A DNA stretch of 36,283 nt from an uncultured bacterium (GCA_958349055.1 CATWBO010000028.1:1-36283); one strand, 5' to 3'; positions 24,842 to 32,690 are shown, numbered from the stretch's first letter. A program made the numbers and translations. Notes: a model not told the origin generated them from the letters alone.

Positions 24842-25426
24842 CTATTCGATATAACAGTCGATAGCAAAGCTATATGTTGAATCGTTAATGAAGTCCGTAA
24901 TCGTCGCACCCATGCCTGATCCGCACGTCCACTTATCTTTCTCCGCGTCGTATGGCGTTGGCCCCCACCCCGTTTCATATGATGCTTCGCTTTCCGTGAA
25001 GTTATTCATCACGTATTTATCCTTCTGCATGAGCGCGTACCAAGCGTTTGCATACATCACAAGCGGATCGATTTGGACTATCGAGTACTTTCCGGAACGA
25101 ATCTCAATTTCTGTTTTATCGTTATAATAAGCGACTGTGAGCTCAATCTTGGCAAGCAGCGGCAACGTTTCATCTGATTCCCTCTGGATTGTTATGACAT
25201 CACCGGCCATAGCGTCGGCAGACACAGTTTTGCTCTCTGGCGTGAAAATAGTCTCTCTGCTTCTTGTTCGCGTTTTTTCATTGCCATTTTCATCTCTGAC
25301 CACCGTGTCGACCACGAGCGTCAATCGCTTCTGAGCGTCCGGCAACTCCACGGCTTCTGCCATCCCGGCTCGCATCAAAATAGGAGCCCCCGCCATCAGA
25401 CCTAAGAACTGCTTTCTATCAATCAT
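24842..25426 (-). CDS. hypothetical exported protein, last gene of the peptidase island
   Basis: A 194-residue protein that I do not recognise. The ATG at 25426 lies 3 bases after the previous gene's stop, with AGGGGGAATG before it, so it is co-translated. The N-terminus has a short hydrophobic segment (FLGLMAGAPILMRAGMAEA) that could be a signal peptide, with a twin residue start (DRKQFLGL) rather like Tat signals but lacking the RR pair. The rest is beta-rich (KRLTLVVDTVV, IELTVAYYNDKTEIEIR) with two Cys near the C-terminus. The base composition is more AT-rich than the conserved genes around. Its place suggests it works with the secreted peptidase, perhaps as partner or inhibitor. Confidence 0.7.
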   Translation of the reverse strand: MIDRKQFLGLMAGAPILMRAGMAEAVELPDAQKRLTLVVDTVVRDENGNEKTRTRSRETIFTPESKTVSADAMAGDVITIQRESDETLPLLAKIELTVAYYNDKTEIEIRSGKYSIVQIDPLVMYANAWYALMQKDKYVMNNFTESEASYETGWGPTPYDAEKDKWTCGSGMGATITDFINDSTYSFAIDCYIE

Positions 25427-25429
25427 TCT

Positions 25430-25786
25430 TCATTCCCCCTGTCTACTTGATTTGACTTTCTCAGCTGAATGGGGATACAGAACAGTCCCGTCAAGTTCCT
25501 TATCTTCCACAAAAACTAGAATCCATTTATCACCTGCTTTCAACCCTGAGACATATCCGGAACTTGACTTACGGCGCATATCGATTCTCTTACGGCAACC
25601 ACTTGGCATAAGCGCCTCAAATTGCCCGTTATGAACATCCGATAGAGCGCGCACCTCGACTGCAACAACCGTGTCGTTTTCTCCCCCATTAGTCGCCCTT
25701 AACAGAAAGAAGCTCGCTGCGGTGAGCAAAGCAAAGGAAAGCACCAATAGGAGCATTGCCCTTCGAATGAACTTGTCGCCGTTCAC
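25430..25786 (-). CDS. small membrane-anchored hypothetical protein of the peptidase island
   Basis: About 118 residues. The most likely start is GTG at 25786, 8 bases after the peptidase stop; a TTG at 25807 overlapping that gene is possible, and neither has a strong ribosome site. One N-terminal membrane helix (MLLLVLSFALLTAASFFLL) precedes an external domain of about 80 residues with an SH3-like or OB-like strand pattern (VVAVEVRALSDV, KAGDKWILVFVEDKELDGTVLYPHS). No family is recognised with confidence. It is the middle gene of a tight three-gene unit. Confidence 0.65.
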   Translation of the reverse strand: MNGDKFIRRAMLLLVLSFALLTAASFFLLRATNGGENDTVVAVEVRALSDVHNGQFEALMPSGCRKRIDMRRKSSSGYVSGLKAGDKWILVFVEDKELDGTVLYPHSAEKVKSSRQGE

Positions 25787-25794
25787 GAGTACAA

Positions 25795-26922
25795 TCAACC
25801 CTTGCAATATGTGCCATCGTGAGACGTGTAAATTGATACGTCATATGGAAGAAACTGTAGCTGGTTTGTCCATCCATTCCAAACAACAAGCAGGTACTTC
25901 TTGGCATTCGAGTATGTGTTATGCATTGCCACGTAGCCCACAACTGCCATTGCGTGCCCGCTGCCATTTGACCGGAGCCTTCCAGAGAAAATACTCAGAT
26001 TCCCCGAGTCGGTATTCACCCTAAAGGAATCCCATGACGGATACCAAACGAATGACGTCTCAAGCTCCTTGCCTCGTCTTGCACAAAACTCCTTTAAGGC
26101 CGGAGCGGGTTTGTCAGGAGAAGTCTTGCCTTGAGTAAAGTACAGACCAGTCGCTTGATCATATTTCTTTTCTTCTTCTTCCCATGTCCCCGACAGCCTC
26201 CAAAGCTCCGAGTATAAATCGGACAATTTAAGGCGGTTCAAAGTCACATAGTGACTGCTAACTGCAAACATTGCCGAAACAGCGCAAGCATAAGTCCCCG
26301 TTTCTTTGATAACTTCTGTTTGCGTTGGCGTTATTATTCCCGAAACCGTTTTGCTCGCATCAACGACATATCCCTGTTTATACAAATCCTTGGCAGATAC
26401 AAAAACGTCTTCGAAATGTTCCGGCGATCCGCTGCGATTGCCTCCCGAGGACAATTTATTTGGTACTTTTTTTCCACTTGCGTCTAAAACAATGTTTTTA
26501 TCTAAGTCGGCAACGCCAACAGTTAGCTCGTCAATCTTTAACGCAACGACGTTATCCGAGGATGCGAGGAGTGCAATTTCTTCGCTTGCACTCTCGATAG
26601 GTAAAAGAGCGTTCGGAGCCAAGCAGTATTCGCTGATCCACCAAGATCGCTCTGAATCAAATACGACGTAGCCATAGTTAACGTCATCCCGCTTCGCACG
26701 AACGATATACCCGATTGAATCTCCATCGGAATTTACCATTTTTACTGGGTCACAAGCGGTCACCGGTTCATCCGATACATCATCAAAGAAAGCCTGCGCT
26801 TGCTCCACAGCTATTTGCGGTGTGACACGGACCAAGTCGTCGTCTCCAAAAACCAACCTTGGAGACATCAGGGCGGCAAGCAACACTATGAATCCGACAA
26901 TCACCTTTCTCGAATAACGCAT
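25795..26922 (-). CDS. secreted papain-like cysteine peptidase-type protein (C39/C10-like fold)
   Basis: A 375-residue exported protein. The ATG at 26922 has GGAGG 5 bases upstream; a signal peptide ends near LVFG. The N-terminal part (VTPQIAVEQAQAFFDDV, GYVVFD) looks like the propeptide or inhibitory domain of streptopain-like peptidases. The C-terminal part has the papain order: Cys near 213 (GTYACAVSAMFAVSSHY), His near 323 (GSGHAMAVVGYV) and Asn near 349 (VVWNGW). I infer a secreted protease matured by propeptide removal. It leads the three-gene unit and is less GC-rich than neighbouring conserved genes, a sign of acquisition. Possible roles are nutrient or host-protein cleavage, or peptide maturation. 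The target is unknown. Confidence 0.75.
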   Translation of the reverse strand: MRYSRKVIVGFIVLLAALMSPRLVFGDDDLVRVTPQIAVEQAQAFFDDVSDEPVTACDPVKMVNSDGDSIGYIVRAKRDDVNYGYVVFDSERSWWISEYCLAPNALLPIESASEEIALLASSDNVVALKIDELTVGVADLDKNIVLDASGKKVPNKLSSGGNRSGSPEHFEDVFVSAKDLYKQGYVVDASKTVSGIITPTQTEVIKETGTYACAVSAMFAVSSHYVTLNRLKLSDLYSELWRLSGTWEEEEKKYDQATGLYFTQGKTSPDKPAPALKEFCARRGKELETSFVWYPSWDSFRVNTDSGNLSIFSGRLRSNGSGHAMAVVGYVAMHNTYSNAKKYLLVVWNGWTNQLQFLPYDVSIYTSHDGTYCKG

Positions 26923-27057
26923 TTCTTCCTCCATCCGTGTAGTAGGGAGATACGGTAACTAAATGATATTCGCTAGATAGTGGTATACGTTTGATATTGT
27001 TTTTACTGACACACTTTTAATCGGTAAAAGGTCTTCTTATCGCCCTAAACGAGAAAA

Positions 27058-27083
27058 GGGTACTGGAGAAATCTCCGGTACCC
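27058..27083 (-). terminator. terminator of the glnA-glnR-like operon
   Basis: GGGTACTGGAGA and TCTCCGGTACCC form a 12-bp stem with one G-T pair. On the minus strand it follows the stop at 27107 and runs into TTTTCTCGTTT. Confidence 0.88.
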
Positions 27084-27106
27084 TCACATTGCCCTCTATT
27101 TACTTG

Positions 27107-27769
27107 CTAGTCCTTAAACAGATAGCCCACGCCGCGGACGGTGGTGATGTGCGCCGCGATCTGCGGGCCCACCTTGGAGCGGATGCGTCGGATGTGCACG
27201 TCGACGGTGCGCGTGCCGCCGCAGTACTCAAAGCCCCACACGCGGTGTAGCAGCACTTCGCGGCTGTAAGCGCGGTTGGGATGCGTCGCCAAAAAGCTCA
27301 GCAGCGAGTACTCCATCAGCGTCAGGTCGATGGGCTCGTTATCGAGCGTCACCTGGTAGGTGGCCAAGTTGATCTCGAGGTTATCGATGTTGAGCACGTC
27401 ATCGGCGGCGACGGTCTCCTCCTCGCCCATGAGGCGCTGCGCACGAGCCTTGAGTTCGTTGGGCGTCGCCGTGGGGCATACGAAGTCGGCATGCGCGTGA
27501 TTCGGCAGGCGCAGGGTGCCGAGCGCCTCGTCGTCGACGATCACCAGCATGGGAACGCCACCGCGATCGTCGAGCCATTTGGCAATCTGATCGATACGGT
27601 CGCTGCGGATGCCGTCGGAATCGAGGATCAGCAGGTCAAAGTCGTGCGCCGCAGTCGGCGAATCGGGGGTGGCCAGGCTCACCTCGACACCCAGGGTGGT
27701 CGTCAGGCTGCGGGCAAACTCGTGGAAGCGCGTCGTGCGCGCCATGAACAGGGCACTCTTTTCGGACAT
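27107..27769 (-). CDS. orphan OmpR-family regulator, GlnR-like
   Basis: A 220-residue regulator. The ATG at 27769 has GGAGG 5 bases upstream. The N-terminal domain (1-105) has the receiver fold order (DLLILDSDGIRSD, PMLVIVDD) but not the full acidic pocket and Lys of phosphorylated receivers. The C-terminal winged helix is typical (LTLMEYSLLSFLATHPNRAY, TRTVDVHIRRIRSKVG, TVRGVGYLF). This combination matches actinobacterial GlnR, an atypical orphan regulator of nitrogen genes, and the gene lies 50 bases after glnA on the same strand with no histidine kinase nearby. I infer control of nitrogen assimilation; a candidate GlnR box lies upstream of glnA. Confidence 0.8.
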   Translation of the reverse strand: MSEKSALFMARTTRFHEFARSLTTTLGVEVSLATPDSPTAAHDFDLLILDSDGIRSDRIDQIAKWLDDRGGVPMLVIVDDEALGTLRLPNHAHADFVCPTATPNELKARAQRLMGEEETVAADDVLNIDNLEINLATYQVTLDNEPIDLTLMEYSLLSFLATHPNRAYSREVLLHRVWGFEYCGGTRTVDVHIRRIRSKVGPQIAAHITTVRGVGYLFKD

Positions 27770-27819
27770 ATCGGCCTCCAAAGAAATGAGCTCAATCGTA
27801 CTGGAACAAACCAGCGCGA

Positions 27820-29157
27820 TTAGGAGTTCGCCAGGTAGTGCTTGATCTCCCACTGGGTGATCGTGGACTCAAACTTATGCCACTCGTCGCGCTTCTTTTT
27901 GAGGAAGAAGCTGTGGATGTGCTCGCCGAGGGCATCCTTCATAAACTGCGAGTCCTCAAACACGTCGAGTGCCTCTTTGAGCGAGCGCGGCAGCGGCGCG
28001 TAGCCGGCCTCGAGCATCTGACGGTCGGTGAGCTTGAGCGTCTCGGCCGTGGCCTCGGGCGGAAGCTCCAGCTTGCGCTCGATGCCGTCGAGGCCAGCCG
28101 CCAGCGTAACGGTGTTGACCAAGTACGGGTTGGCCATGGGATCGGGACTGCGCAGCTCGATGCGCGTGGACAGCTGCTTGCCGGGCTTGTAGACCGGGAT
28201 GCGGACCATGCTCGCACGGTTGCGCAGGCCCCACGTGGCGTACTGCGGCACGGAGTCGCCGCCGGTGGTGATGCGCTTGTACGAGTTGACGGTGGGGTTG
28301 GTGATGGCGCTGATCTCGCGCGCGTGCGCAAGGATGCCGGCCATATAGTGCTTGGCGACGTCGGAGAGATGGTACTTCTCGTCGTCCTCGCCCCAAAAGA
28401 CGTTGTTGCCGTCGTGATCGAACAGCGACTGGTGCAGGAACATGGCGCTGCCGTCCTCGCCCGCCAGCGGCTTGGGCATAAAGGAGGCGTGGCAGCCGCT
28501 CTCGTAGGCCTGCTGCTTAATGATGAGCTTGGCCGTGGTGATGGCGTCGGACATGCTCAGGGCCTCGGCATGGCGCAGGCTCATGCCGTGCTGCGAGCGG
28601 CCGGCGGCGTGGAAGGTGTACTCCACGGGCACGGACATCTTCTCGAGCGTGAGGACCGTGTTGCGGCGCAGGTCGCGGGCGGCATCGCTCACCGAAAGGT
28701 CAAAGTAGCCCACGTTGTCGAGCGGCTCGGGCGTGTGCTCGTCGGGGAAGTAGTAATACTCCAGCTCGGCGCCCACGTTGAGCAGGTAGCCGGCCTTCTC
28801 GGCCTTGTGGAACATGCGGCGCAGGGCATCGCGCGGGTCGCCGGCAAAGGGCTTGCGATCGGGAGTGCACACGTCGCAGAACACGCGGGCGACGCCGTTG
28901 TGGCTCGGGCGCCACGGCAGAATCTGGAAGGTCGAGGCATCGGGGAACGCGAGCATGTCGGCTTCCTCGGGCGTGGCAAAGCCCTCGATGGCCGAGCCGT
29001 CAAAGCCAATGCCCTCCTCAAAAGCGACCTCGAGGTCCTCGGGGCTGATGGCAAAATTCTTGAGGCGACCGAGAATGTCGACAAACCACAGACGCACAAA
29101 GCGGATGTCACGCTGCTCTACAGAGCGGAGTACGTAATCGATGTTCTGCTGGTTCAT
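27820..29157 (-). CDS. glnA: type I glutamine synthetase
   Basis: A 445-residue cytoplasmic enzyme that joins ammonia to glutamate with ATP. The ATG at 29157 has AAAGGGAG just upstream. Family signatures include DGSAIEGF near the start, the metal site GAELEYYYF, KPLAGEDGSAMFLHQSLF with the active-site loop, and the NPTVNSYKRI segment. The length fits the GSI-alpha class, which lacks the adenylylation insert and is regulated by feedback and by regulators of transcription. It forms an operon with the GlnR-like gene. Minus-strand TATAGA (about 29195) is a possible -10 without a clear -35, which would fit activator dependence. Confidence 0.96.
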   Translation of the reverse strand: MNQQNIDYVLRSVEQRDIRFVRLWFVDILGRLKNFAISPEDLEVAFEEGIGFDGSAIEGFATPEEADMLAFPDASTFQILPWRPSHNGVARVFCDVCTPDRKPFAGDPRDALRRMFHKAEKAGYLLNVGAELEYYYFPDEHTPEPLDNVGYFDLSVSDAARDLRRNTVLTLEKMSVPVEYTFHAAGRSQHGMSLRHAEALSMSDAITTAKLIIKQQAYESGCHASFMPKPLAGEDGSAMFLHQSLFDHDGNNVFWGEDDEKYHLSDVAKHYMAGILAHAREISAITNPTVNSYKRITTGGDSVPQYATWGLRNRASMVRIPVYKPGKQLSTRIELRSPDPMANPYLVNTVTLAAGLDGIERKLELPPEATAETLKLTDRQMLEAGYAPLPRSLKEALDVFEDSQFMKDALGEHIHSFFLKKKRDEWHKFESTITQWEIKHYLANS

Positions 29158-29222
29158 GTCGCTCCCCTTTCTTTCGGGCGGGTTTCGACTGTTCTATATC
29201 GCAGATACTATCGCAGAAAAAT

Positions 29223-29238
29223 GTTTCCGCAGGGTTAA
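29223..29238 (-). promoter_or_regulatory. candidate GlnR box upstream of glnA
   Basis: The minus strand reads TTAAC-CCTGCG-GAAAC, which fits the actinobacterial GlnR pattern gTnAC-n6-GaAAC. It lies 66-81 bases upstream of the glnA ATG. Only one box of the usual pair is clear. Confidence 0.45.
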
Positions 29239-29290
29239 AGCGTATCAGCAGCTCAAAAAACGTGCGAGGGCGGGTGACTATGGCAAGTAA

Positions 29291-29662
29291 CTAATGCTCG
29301 GATTCGGAGACAATTTGCCTACAGGCTCGTTCCAGTGCGGGGAACTCCATCGTCACTGCATCCCAAACAACTGAGCGGTCGACATTGCCGTAATCATGCG
29401 CTAGATAATTTCTCATGCCGATAATTCCACGCCACTCAATTTCGGGATGAAGACGCTGCGAGCGCTCCGACAGTTTGCCCGCTTCTTCCGTCACCCTAAG
29501 CGCGCACATCAAAAGGGAGTCCGCCAACGCCCTCGTCCGCACATCATTCGCATGCAGAAACTGGTCCTCGGTGATATCAAAAGCCTTGATGCGCTCGTTC
29601 GTTTCGAAGATGGCCTCCAAGACCTCTTGCGCGCGAAGGCTGTCTGACTTACGCGCGATCAT
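29291..29662 (-). CDS. hepT: HepT-like toxin (HEPN RNase, DUF86)
   Basis: A 123-residue helical protein. The ATG at 29662 overlaps the antitoxin gene by 14 bases, with GGAG 9 bases upstream. It has the HEPN active site RX4HXY exactly: Arg84, His89 and Tyr91 in RNYLAHDY. HepT toxins cut RNA and are silenced when the paired nucleotidyltransferase MntA adds AMP to the Tyr of this motif. The immediate neighbour is such a nucleotidyltransferase, so the pair is a type VII toxin-antitoxin system. Toxicity itself is inferred. Confidence 0.88.
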   Translation of the reverse strand: MIARKSDSLRAQEVLEAIFETNERIKAFDITEDQFLHANDVRTRALADSLLMCALRVTEEAGKLSERSQRLHPEIEWRGIIGMRNYLAHDYGNVDRSVVWDAVTMEFPALERACRQIVSESEH

Positions 29663-30143
29663 AAACGATCACTCCTTCGCGCTCGATTACCGCGGCAAGA
29701 TCGTCATCAAGATGGTCGCTCGAGACGAGGTCAACCTGCTTCCCGGTCTCCTTACGCACCGCTTCGCCAAACGCCGACAACGCGAAAAGACCAAAGCCAT
29801 GCTCGCGATCGACTTCGAGACGCAAATCGATATCACTATCGACACGCGCCTCACCACGGGCATACGAGCCAAAAAGGACCACGGTTTTGATGGCGGGAAT
29901 CGGGCTGGCCGCCTCGCGGACGGCGGACTCAATCTGAGCAATATCCAAAATGTCTGCGGCGACGTTTTCGCTCGCAGTGTTTTTACCAAGTGAAGGAACA
30001 AACGGCAGCGAGCGCTCGCGCAACATCTGCCTCATAAACATATTGACCGCAACAGACGAAGTCATGCCGAGTTCTTCGCATAGCTCGGCAAATGAATCTT
30101 TAATTGACGAGTCCACTCGTACACTCAGTACAGACGCAGCCAT
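29649..30143 (-). CDS. mntA: chimeric antitoxin: RelB/DinJ-like domain fused to MntA nucleotidyltransferase
   Basis: A 164-residue protein starting at the ATG at 30143, with AGGAGG 6 bases upstream. Residues 1-48 (VLSVRVDSSIKDSFAELCEELG then MTSSVAVNMFMRQMLRERSLPF) look like the ribbon-helix-helix domain of RelB/DinJ antitoxins. After a linker comes a minimal nucleotidyltransferase with the GSX10DXD motif: Gly92-Ser93, Asp104 and Asp106, and a third carboxylate at Asp138. MntA normally consists of the nucleotidyltransferase alone. The extra domain should bind DNA and let the antitoxin repress its own operon; the dyad at 30154-30183 just upstream would be its site. The fusion joins a type II style DNA-binding part with a type VII enzyme. 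Confidence 0.85.
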   Translation of the reverse strand: MAASVLSVRVDSSIKDSFAELCEELGMTSSVAVNMFMRQMLRERSLPFVPSLGKNTASENVAADILDIAQIESAVREAASPIPAIKTVVLFGSYARGEARVDSDIDLRLEVDREHGFGLFALSAFGEAVRKETGKQVDLVSSDHLDDDLAAVIEREGVIVYDRA

Positions 30144-30153
30144 GGATACCTCC

Positions 30154-30183
30154 TGTATGACATTGTTTATATAGTATCACACA
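30154..30183. promoter_or_regulatory. dyad overlapping the mntA-hepT promoter, probable operator
   Basis: TGTATGACA and TATCACACA are inverted repeats matching in seven of nine positions with a 12-base AT-rich spacer. The spacer contains a minus-strand TATATA, a likely -10. The dyad ends 11 bases before the mntA start. Confidence 0.5.
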
Positions 30184-30185
30184 AG

Positions 30186-31208
30186 CTACCGCGAAGTGGA
30201 GGCTCGGGACTCGATGTGGCCGGGGATCTCGATGTGCTTGGGCGCGAGCCTTGCGGCCTCGCCTACCGTGGTGGTGACGACGTCGATGCGCTCGGACAGA
30301 CGCTCGACAACGCGCTCGGCAATCGCCAGGGTGTCCTGCGCGGCCGTGGTGACACCGCCAAAGAGCACATGGTTCCAGGGATAGTCGTCGAACGTCGCGA
30401 TCTTGAGGCCCGCCGGCAGCGAGGGGCCAAGCTGGGCCAGCGCCTCGGTCAGGCGCAAGAAGACCAAGCCGTTGACGGCGATAAGGCCGAGCTTTTTACC
30501 TGCGTAATCGCGGATGGTCTCATCCAGGCGGCTGATGCCCTCGACGCCACCGTCGGCCAGGGTGACGACCTCGCCGGCAAGACCGCAGCGCGAGAGCTCG
30601 TCGGTAAAGGCCTCGGCGCGCTCGCGGCGGACGGGGCTGTCGTCGCTTGCCTCGGTGAGTAGGCACAGGCGCTCGCTACCCGCGGCAGCCAGGGCGTCGA
30701 CCAGGCCGGCGACGAGCTCGCGGTTGTTAGACGTCACCAAGTCGATGCCGCCATCCTCGATGTCGCGGTCGAGCAACACGACCGGCAAGCGGCCCGCAGC
30801 TGCGGCGATCGCCTCGTCGTTGCCGCCGCAGGTGTTGACGACCAAGCCGTCCACGCCCGCATCGATGAGCCTGGTGAGCGACTCGGCCTCCTTGGCAGGG
30901 TCGTTGCCGCTGATGGCCGTCATAAGCGAGCAGCCGCGCGCGGCGGCGCTGGCGGAAAGGCCCTCGAGCATGGCGCTCGAGAACGGGTTGGCGATGTCGG
31001 CCAGAATCACGCCGATGAGGTTGGTACGCGAACTGCGCAGGTTGCGCGCGGCGGCACGGGGGCGGTAGCCGGTGCGCTCGATGACCTCGGCAATGCGGGC
31101 GCGGGTCTCCTCGGTCATCTGCCCGGGACGGTTGTTGAGGTAGCGCGAAACGGTGGCCGGGCTCACGCCCGCCTCGGCGGCAATGTCTTTGATTCTCATC
31201 TGCGCCAT
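30186..31208 (-). CDS. LacI family regulator of the KDG locus
   Basis: A 340-residue repressor. I choose the ATG at 31208 because it sits right before the LacI helix-turn-helix (MRIKDIAAEAGVSPATVSRYLNNRPG); an earlier in-frame ATG at 31256 has no ribosome site. The hinge helix (YRPRAAARNLRSSRTNLIGVI) and a periplasmic-binding-protein-like sugar domain follow. It is divergent from kdgK. LacI-type sites with central CG, CGAAACCGATTTCG, lie between the two genes and near the YczE-like and HIT genes, so it probably controls all of them and itself. The inducer is likely a sugar-acid intermediate such as KDG or KDPG, inferred from the target genes. Confidence 0.9.
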   Translation of the reverse strand: MAQMRIKDIAAEAGVSPATVSRYLNNRPGQMTEETRARIAEVIERTGYRPRAAARNLRSSRTNLIGVILADIANPFSSAMLEGLSASAAARGCSLMTAISGNDPAKEAESLTRLIDAGVDGLVVNTCGGNDEAIAAAAGRLPVVLLDRDIEDGGIDLVTSNNRELVAGLVDALAAAGSERLCLLTEASDDSPVRRERAEAFTDELSRCGLAGEVVTLADGGVEGISRLDETIRDYAGKKLGLIAVNGLVFLRLTEALAQLGPSLPAGLKIATFDDYPWNHVLFGGVTTAAQDTLAIAERVVERLSERIDVVTTTVGEAARLAPKHIEIPGHIESRASTSR

Positions 31209-31273
31209 GGCGCACCCCGTTTCCCATGTGTCGGCAATCTTAGCCATTTTAGGCATTTTTTTAAAAATCTCGC

Positions 31274-31300
31274 TTGCAATACGTTGTAGGTGAGTATACT
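31274..31300 (+). promoter_or_regulatory. kdgK promoter
   Basis: TTGCAA (31274-31279) and TATACT (31295-31300) with 15 bases between. The same pair with the same spacing precedes the YczE-like gene (35233-35259). The -10 lies in a GTTGTAG/CTACAAC dyad (31284-31306), and AGTATACT reads the same on both strands, so it may also serve the divergent lacI. Confidence 0.55.
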
Positions 31301-31311
31301 ACAACTCGAAA

Positions 31312-31338
31312 CGAAACCGATTTCGTAAACCGATTTCG
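31312..31338. promoter_or_regulatory. two tandem LacI-type operators in front of kdgK
   Basis: CGAAACCGATTTCG (31312-31325) matches its own reverse complement in 12 of 14 positions around a central CG. A second site, GTAAACCGATTTCG (31325-31338), follows 13 bases on. They lie just after the expected transcription start. Confidence 0.75.
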
Positions 31339-31342
31339 GTAA

Positions 31343-31400
31343 GCGTTGGCACGGAGGTGCAAAGATGCACCCTACCGTCTTGGCACCTCCGTGCCAACGC
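31343..31400 (+). ncRNA. leader hairpin with conserved GCACCCTACC loop, copy 1
   Basis: A perfect 18-bp stem (31343-31360 with 31383-31400), then a one-base mismatch, an inner AAGA/TCTT stem (31362-31365 with 31378-31381) and the 12-base loop TGCACCCTACCG. It is transcribed in the kdgK leader, 43 bases before the ATG. The inner stem and loop recur at 35307-35326, where the outer stem has another sequence. Confidence 0.75.
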
Positions 31401-31443
31401 CATAGCAAAGGTGTACGCACAGTCAAGAAGGAGCTACGCGACC

Positions 31444-32478
31444 ATGGGTAAAACGGTTCTTACCTTCGGCGAGATCATGATGAGGCTCTCGCCCAAAGAT
31501 CACCTGCGTATTGAGCAGGCCACCGAGTTCGACGTCCGCTACGGCGGCGCCGAGGCAAACACCGCGCTTTCCCTGTCCTACCAGGGCGATAAGGCCGCTT
31601 ACGTTTCCGTCGTTCCGGCCAACCGCCTGGGCGAGTGCGCGCTGCGCTCGCTAAAGGTCTACGACGTCGACACCACGCGCGTCGTGCGTCAGGGCGACCG
31701 TCTTGGCTCCTATGTGTTTGAGGTCGGCGCCTCGCAGCGTGGTAACGGCTGCGTCTACGACCGCAAGTACTCGGCCATCAACATGGCCAAGCGCGACGTC
31801 TTTGACTGGGACGAGATCCTCAAGGGCATCGACGTCTTCTACTTCTCTGGCGTGACGCCCGCCGTCTCCGACGAGATGGCTGCCGCCTGCAAGGATGCCC
31901 TCGCCGCTTGCCGCGCCAAGGGCATCACCACCGTGTGCGACGTTAACTACCGTGGCAAGATGTGGTCGCCCGAGAAGTCGCAGGCAACCATGAAGGAGCT
32001 CCTGCCGCTCGTCGACATCTGCATCGCCAACGACGAGGACGCACCTGCCGGCCTCGGCATGACCTGCGTCTCCGGCTCCCTTGCCCATGGCATCGAGGAG
32101 CGCGACACCTACGTCGAGATGGCCCGTCAGATCTGCGCCGAGTACGGCTGCAAGAAGGTCGCCTCGGTCGTCCGCAACATCTCCTGCGTCGAGCGCTCCA
32201 TCTGGATGGGCATGCTCTATGACGCCGAGAGCGGCGAGCACTGGTTCTCCCCTGCTCACGACGTGCACGTGCTCGAGGGCGTTGCTGCCGGCGACGCTTT
32301 CAACGCCGGCCTCGTCCACGCCCTCATCAACGACTTCGACCCGCAGGATGCCGTCAACTACGCCATCGCGGCCTCGATCCTCAAGCTCACCATCAAGGGC
32401 GATTCCAACCTGGTGACCGCCGACGAGATCGCCGCTGTGGCCAACGCCGCCGATGGTGGCACCCGCGTCGCCCGTTAA
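31444..32478 (+). CDS. kdgK: PfkB-family sugar kinase, 2-keto-3-deoxygluconate kinase type
   Basis: A 344-residue cytoplasmic kinase. The ATG at 31444 follows AAGGAG at about 10 bases. The ribokinase fold is clear: TFGEIMMRLSP at the start, the substrate GG motif (RYGGAEANTALSL), a VCDVNYR segment, and the ATP-site motif AAGDAFNAG with catalytic Asp284, where Ala replaces the first Gly of the usual GAGDAF. It phosphorylates KDG to KDPG, the substrate of the aldolase encoded next. The start EIMMRLSP and the neighbour kdgA favour KdgK over fructokinase. Codon use is strongly biased, which suggests high expression. Confidence 0.9.
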   Translation: MGKTVLTFGEIMMRLSPKDHLRIEQATEFDVRYGGAEANTALSLSYQGDKAAYVSVVPANRLGECALRSLKVYDVDTTRVVRQGDRLGSYVFEVGASQRGNGCVYDRKYSAINMAKRDVFDWDEILKGIDVFYFSGVTPAVSDEMAAACKDALAACRAKGITTVCDVNYRGKMWSPEKSQATMKELLPLVDICIANDEDAPAGLGMTCVSGSLAHGIEERDTYVEMARQICAEYGCKKVASVVRNISCVERSIWMGMLYDAESGEHWFSPAHDVHVLEGVAAGDAFNAGLVHALINDFDPQDAVNYAIAASILKLTIKGDSNLVTADEIAAVANAADGGTRVAR

Positions 32479-32493
32479 TTCGTTCCCCATTCT

Positions 32494-32533
32494 GCGGGCT
32501 GCAGTTTCCCATACCCATACCCCTGCAGCCCGC
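32494..32533 (+). repeat. hairpin after kdgK
   Basis: A perfect 11-bp stem around TTTCCCATACCCATACCC. With no T-tail it is more likely an mRNA stability or processing structure than a terminator. Confidence 0.6.
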
Positions 32534-32552
32534 TCCCCGATTCTTCCGGTCG

Positions 32553-32690
32553 GGCAAAACCACCAGTCCCATTCCGGTTTTGCCTGGCATTTCCTACACG
32601 ACTGGTCGCGCAGCCGGTTTTGGAATTGCTTGTGACCCCAAGCAGTGCCTCCGATAACCAGTTCAAAACCGGCTCATGACCAGCCCTTTT
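32553..32690 (+). ncRNA. candidate cis-regulatory RNA upstream of kdgA, copy 1
   Basis: P1 GGCAAAACC/GGTTTTGCC (32553-32584) carries the loop block CAGTCCCATTCC. CATTTCCTA (32588) and ACGACTG (32598) follow. The outer stem is CTGGTC/GACCAG (32602-32607 with 32678-32683). P2 is GCCGGTTTTG/CAAAACCGGC (32613-32622 with 32664-32673). P3 is TGCTT/AAGCA (32627-32644), followed by GTGCCTCCGATAACC (32645-32659). After the outer stem comes CCCTTTT. The same blocks occur in the same order at 35367-35498, with different but still complementary stems. The kdgA ATG is 44 bases further on. Confidence 0.8.

Noticed and set aside
27838..29238. 466-codon plus-strand frame opposite glnA
   Set aside because: Antisense shadow of a strongly conserved gene.
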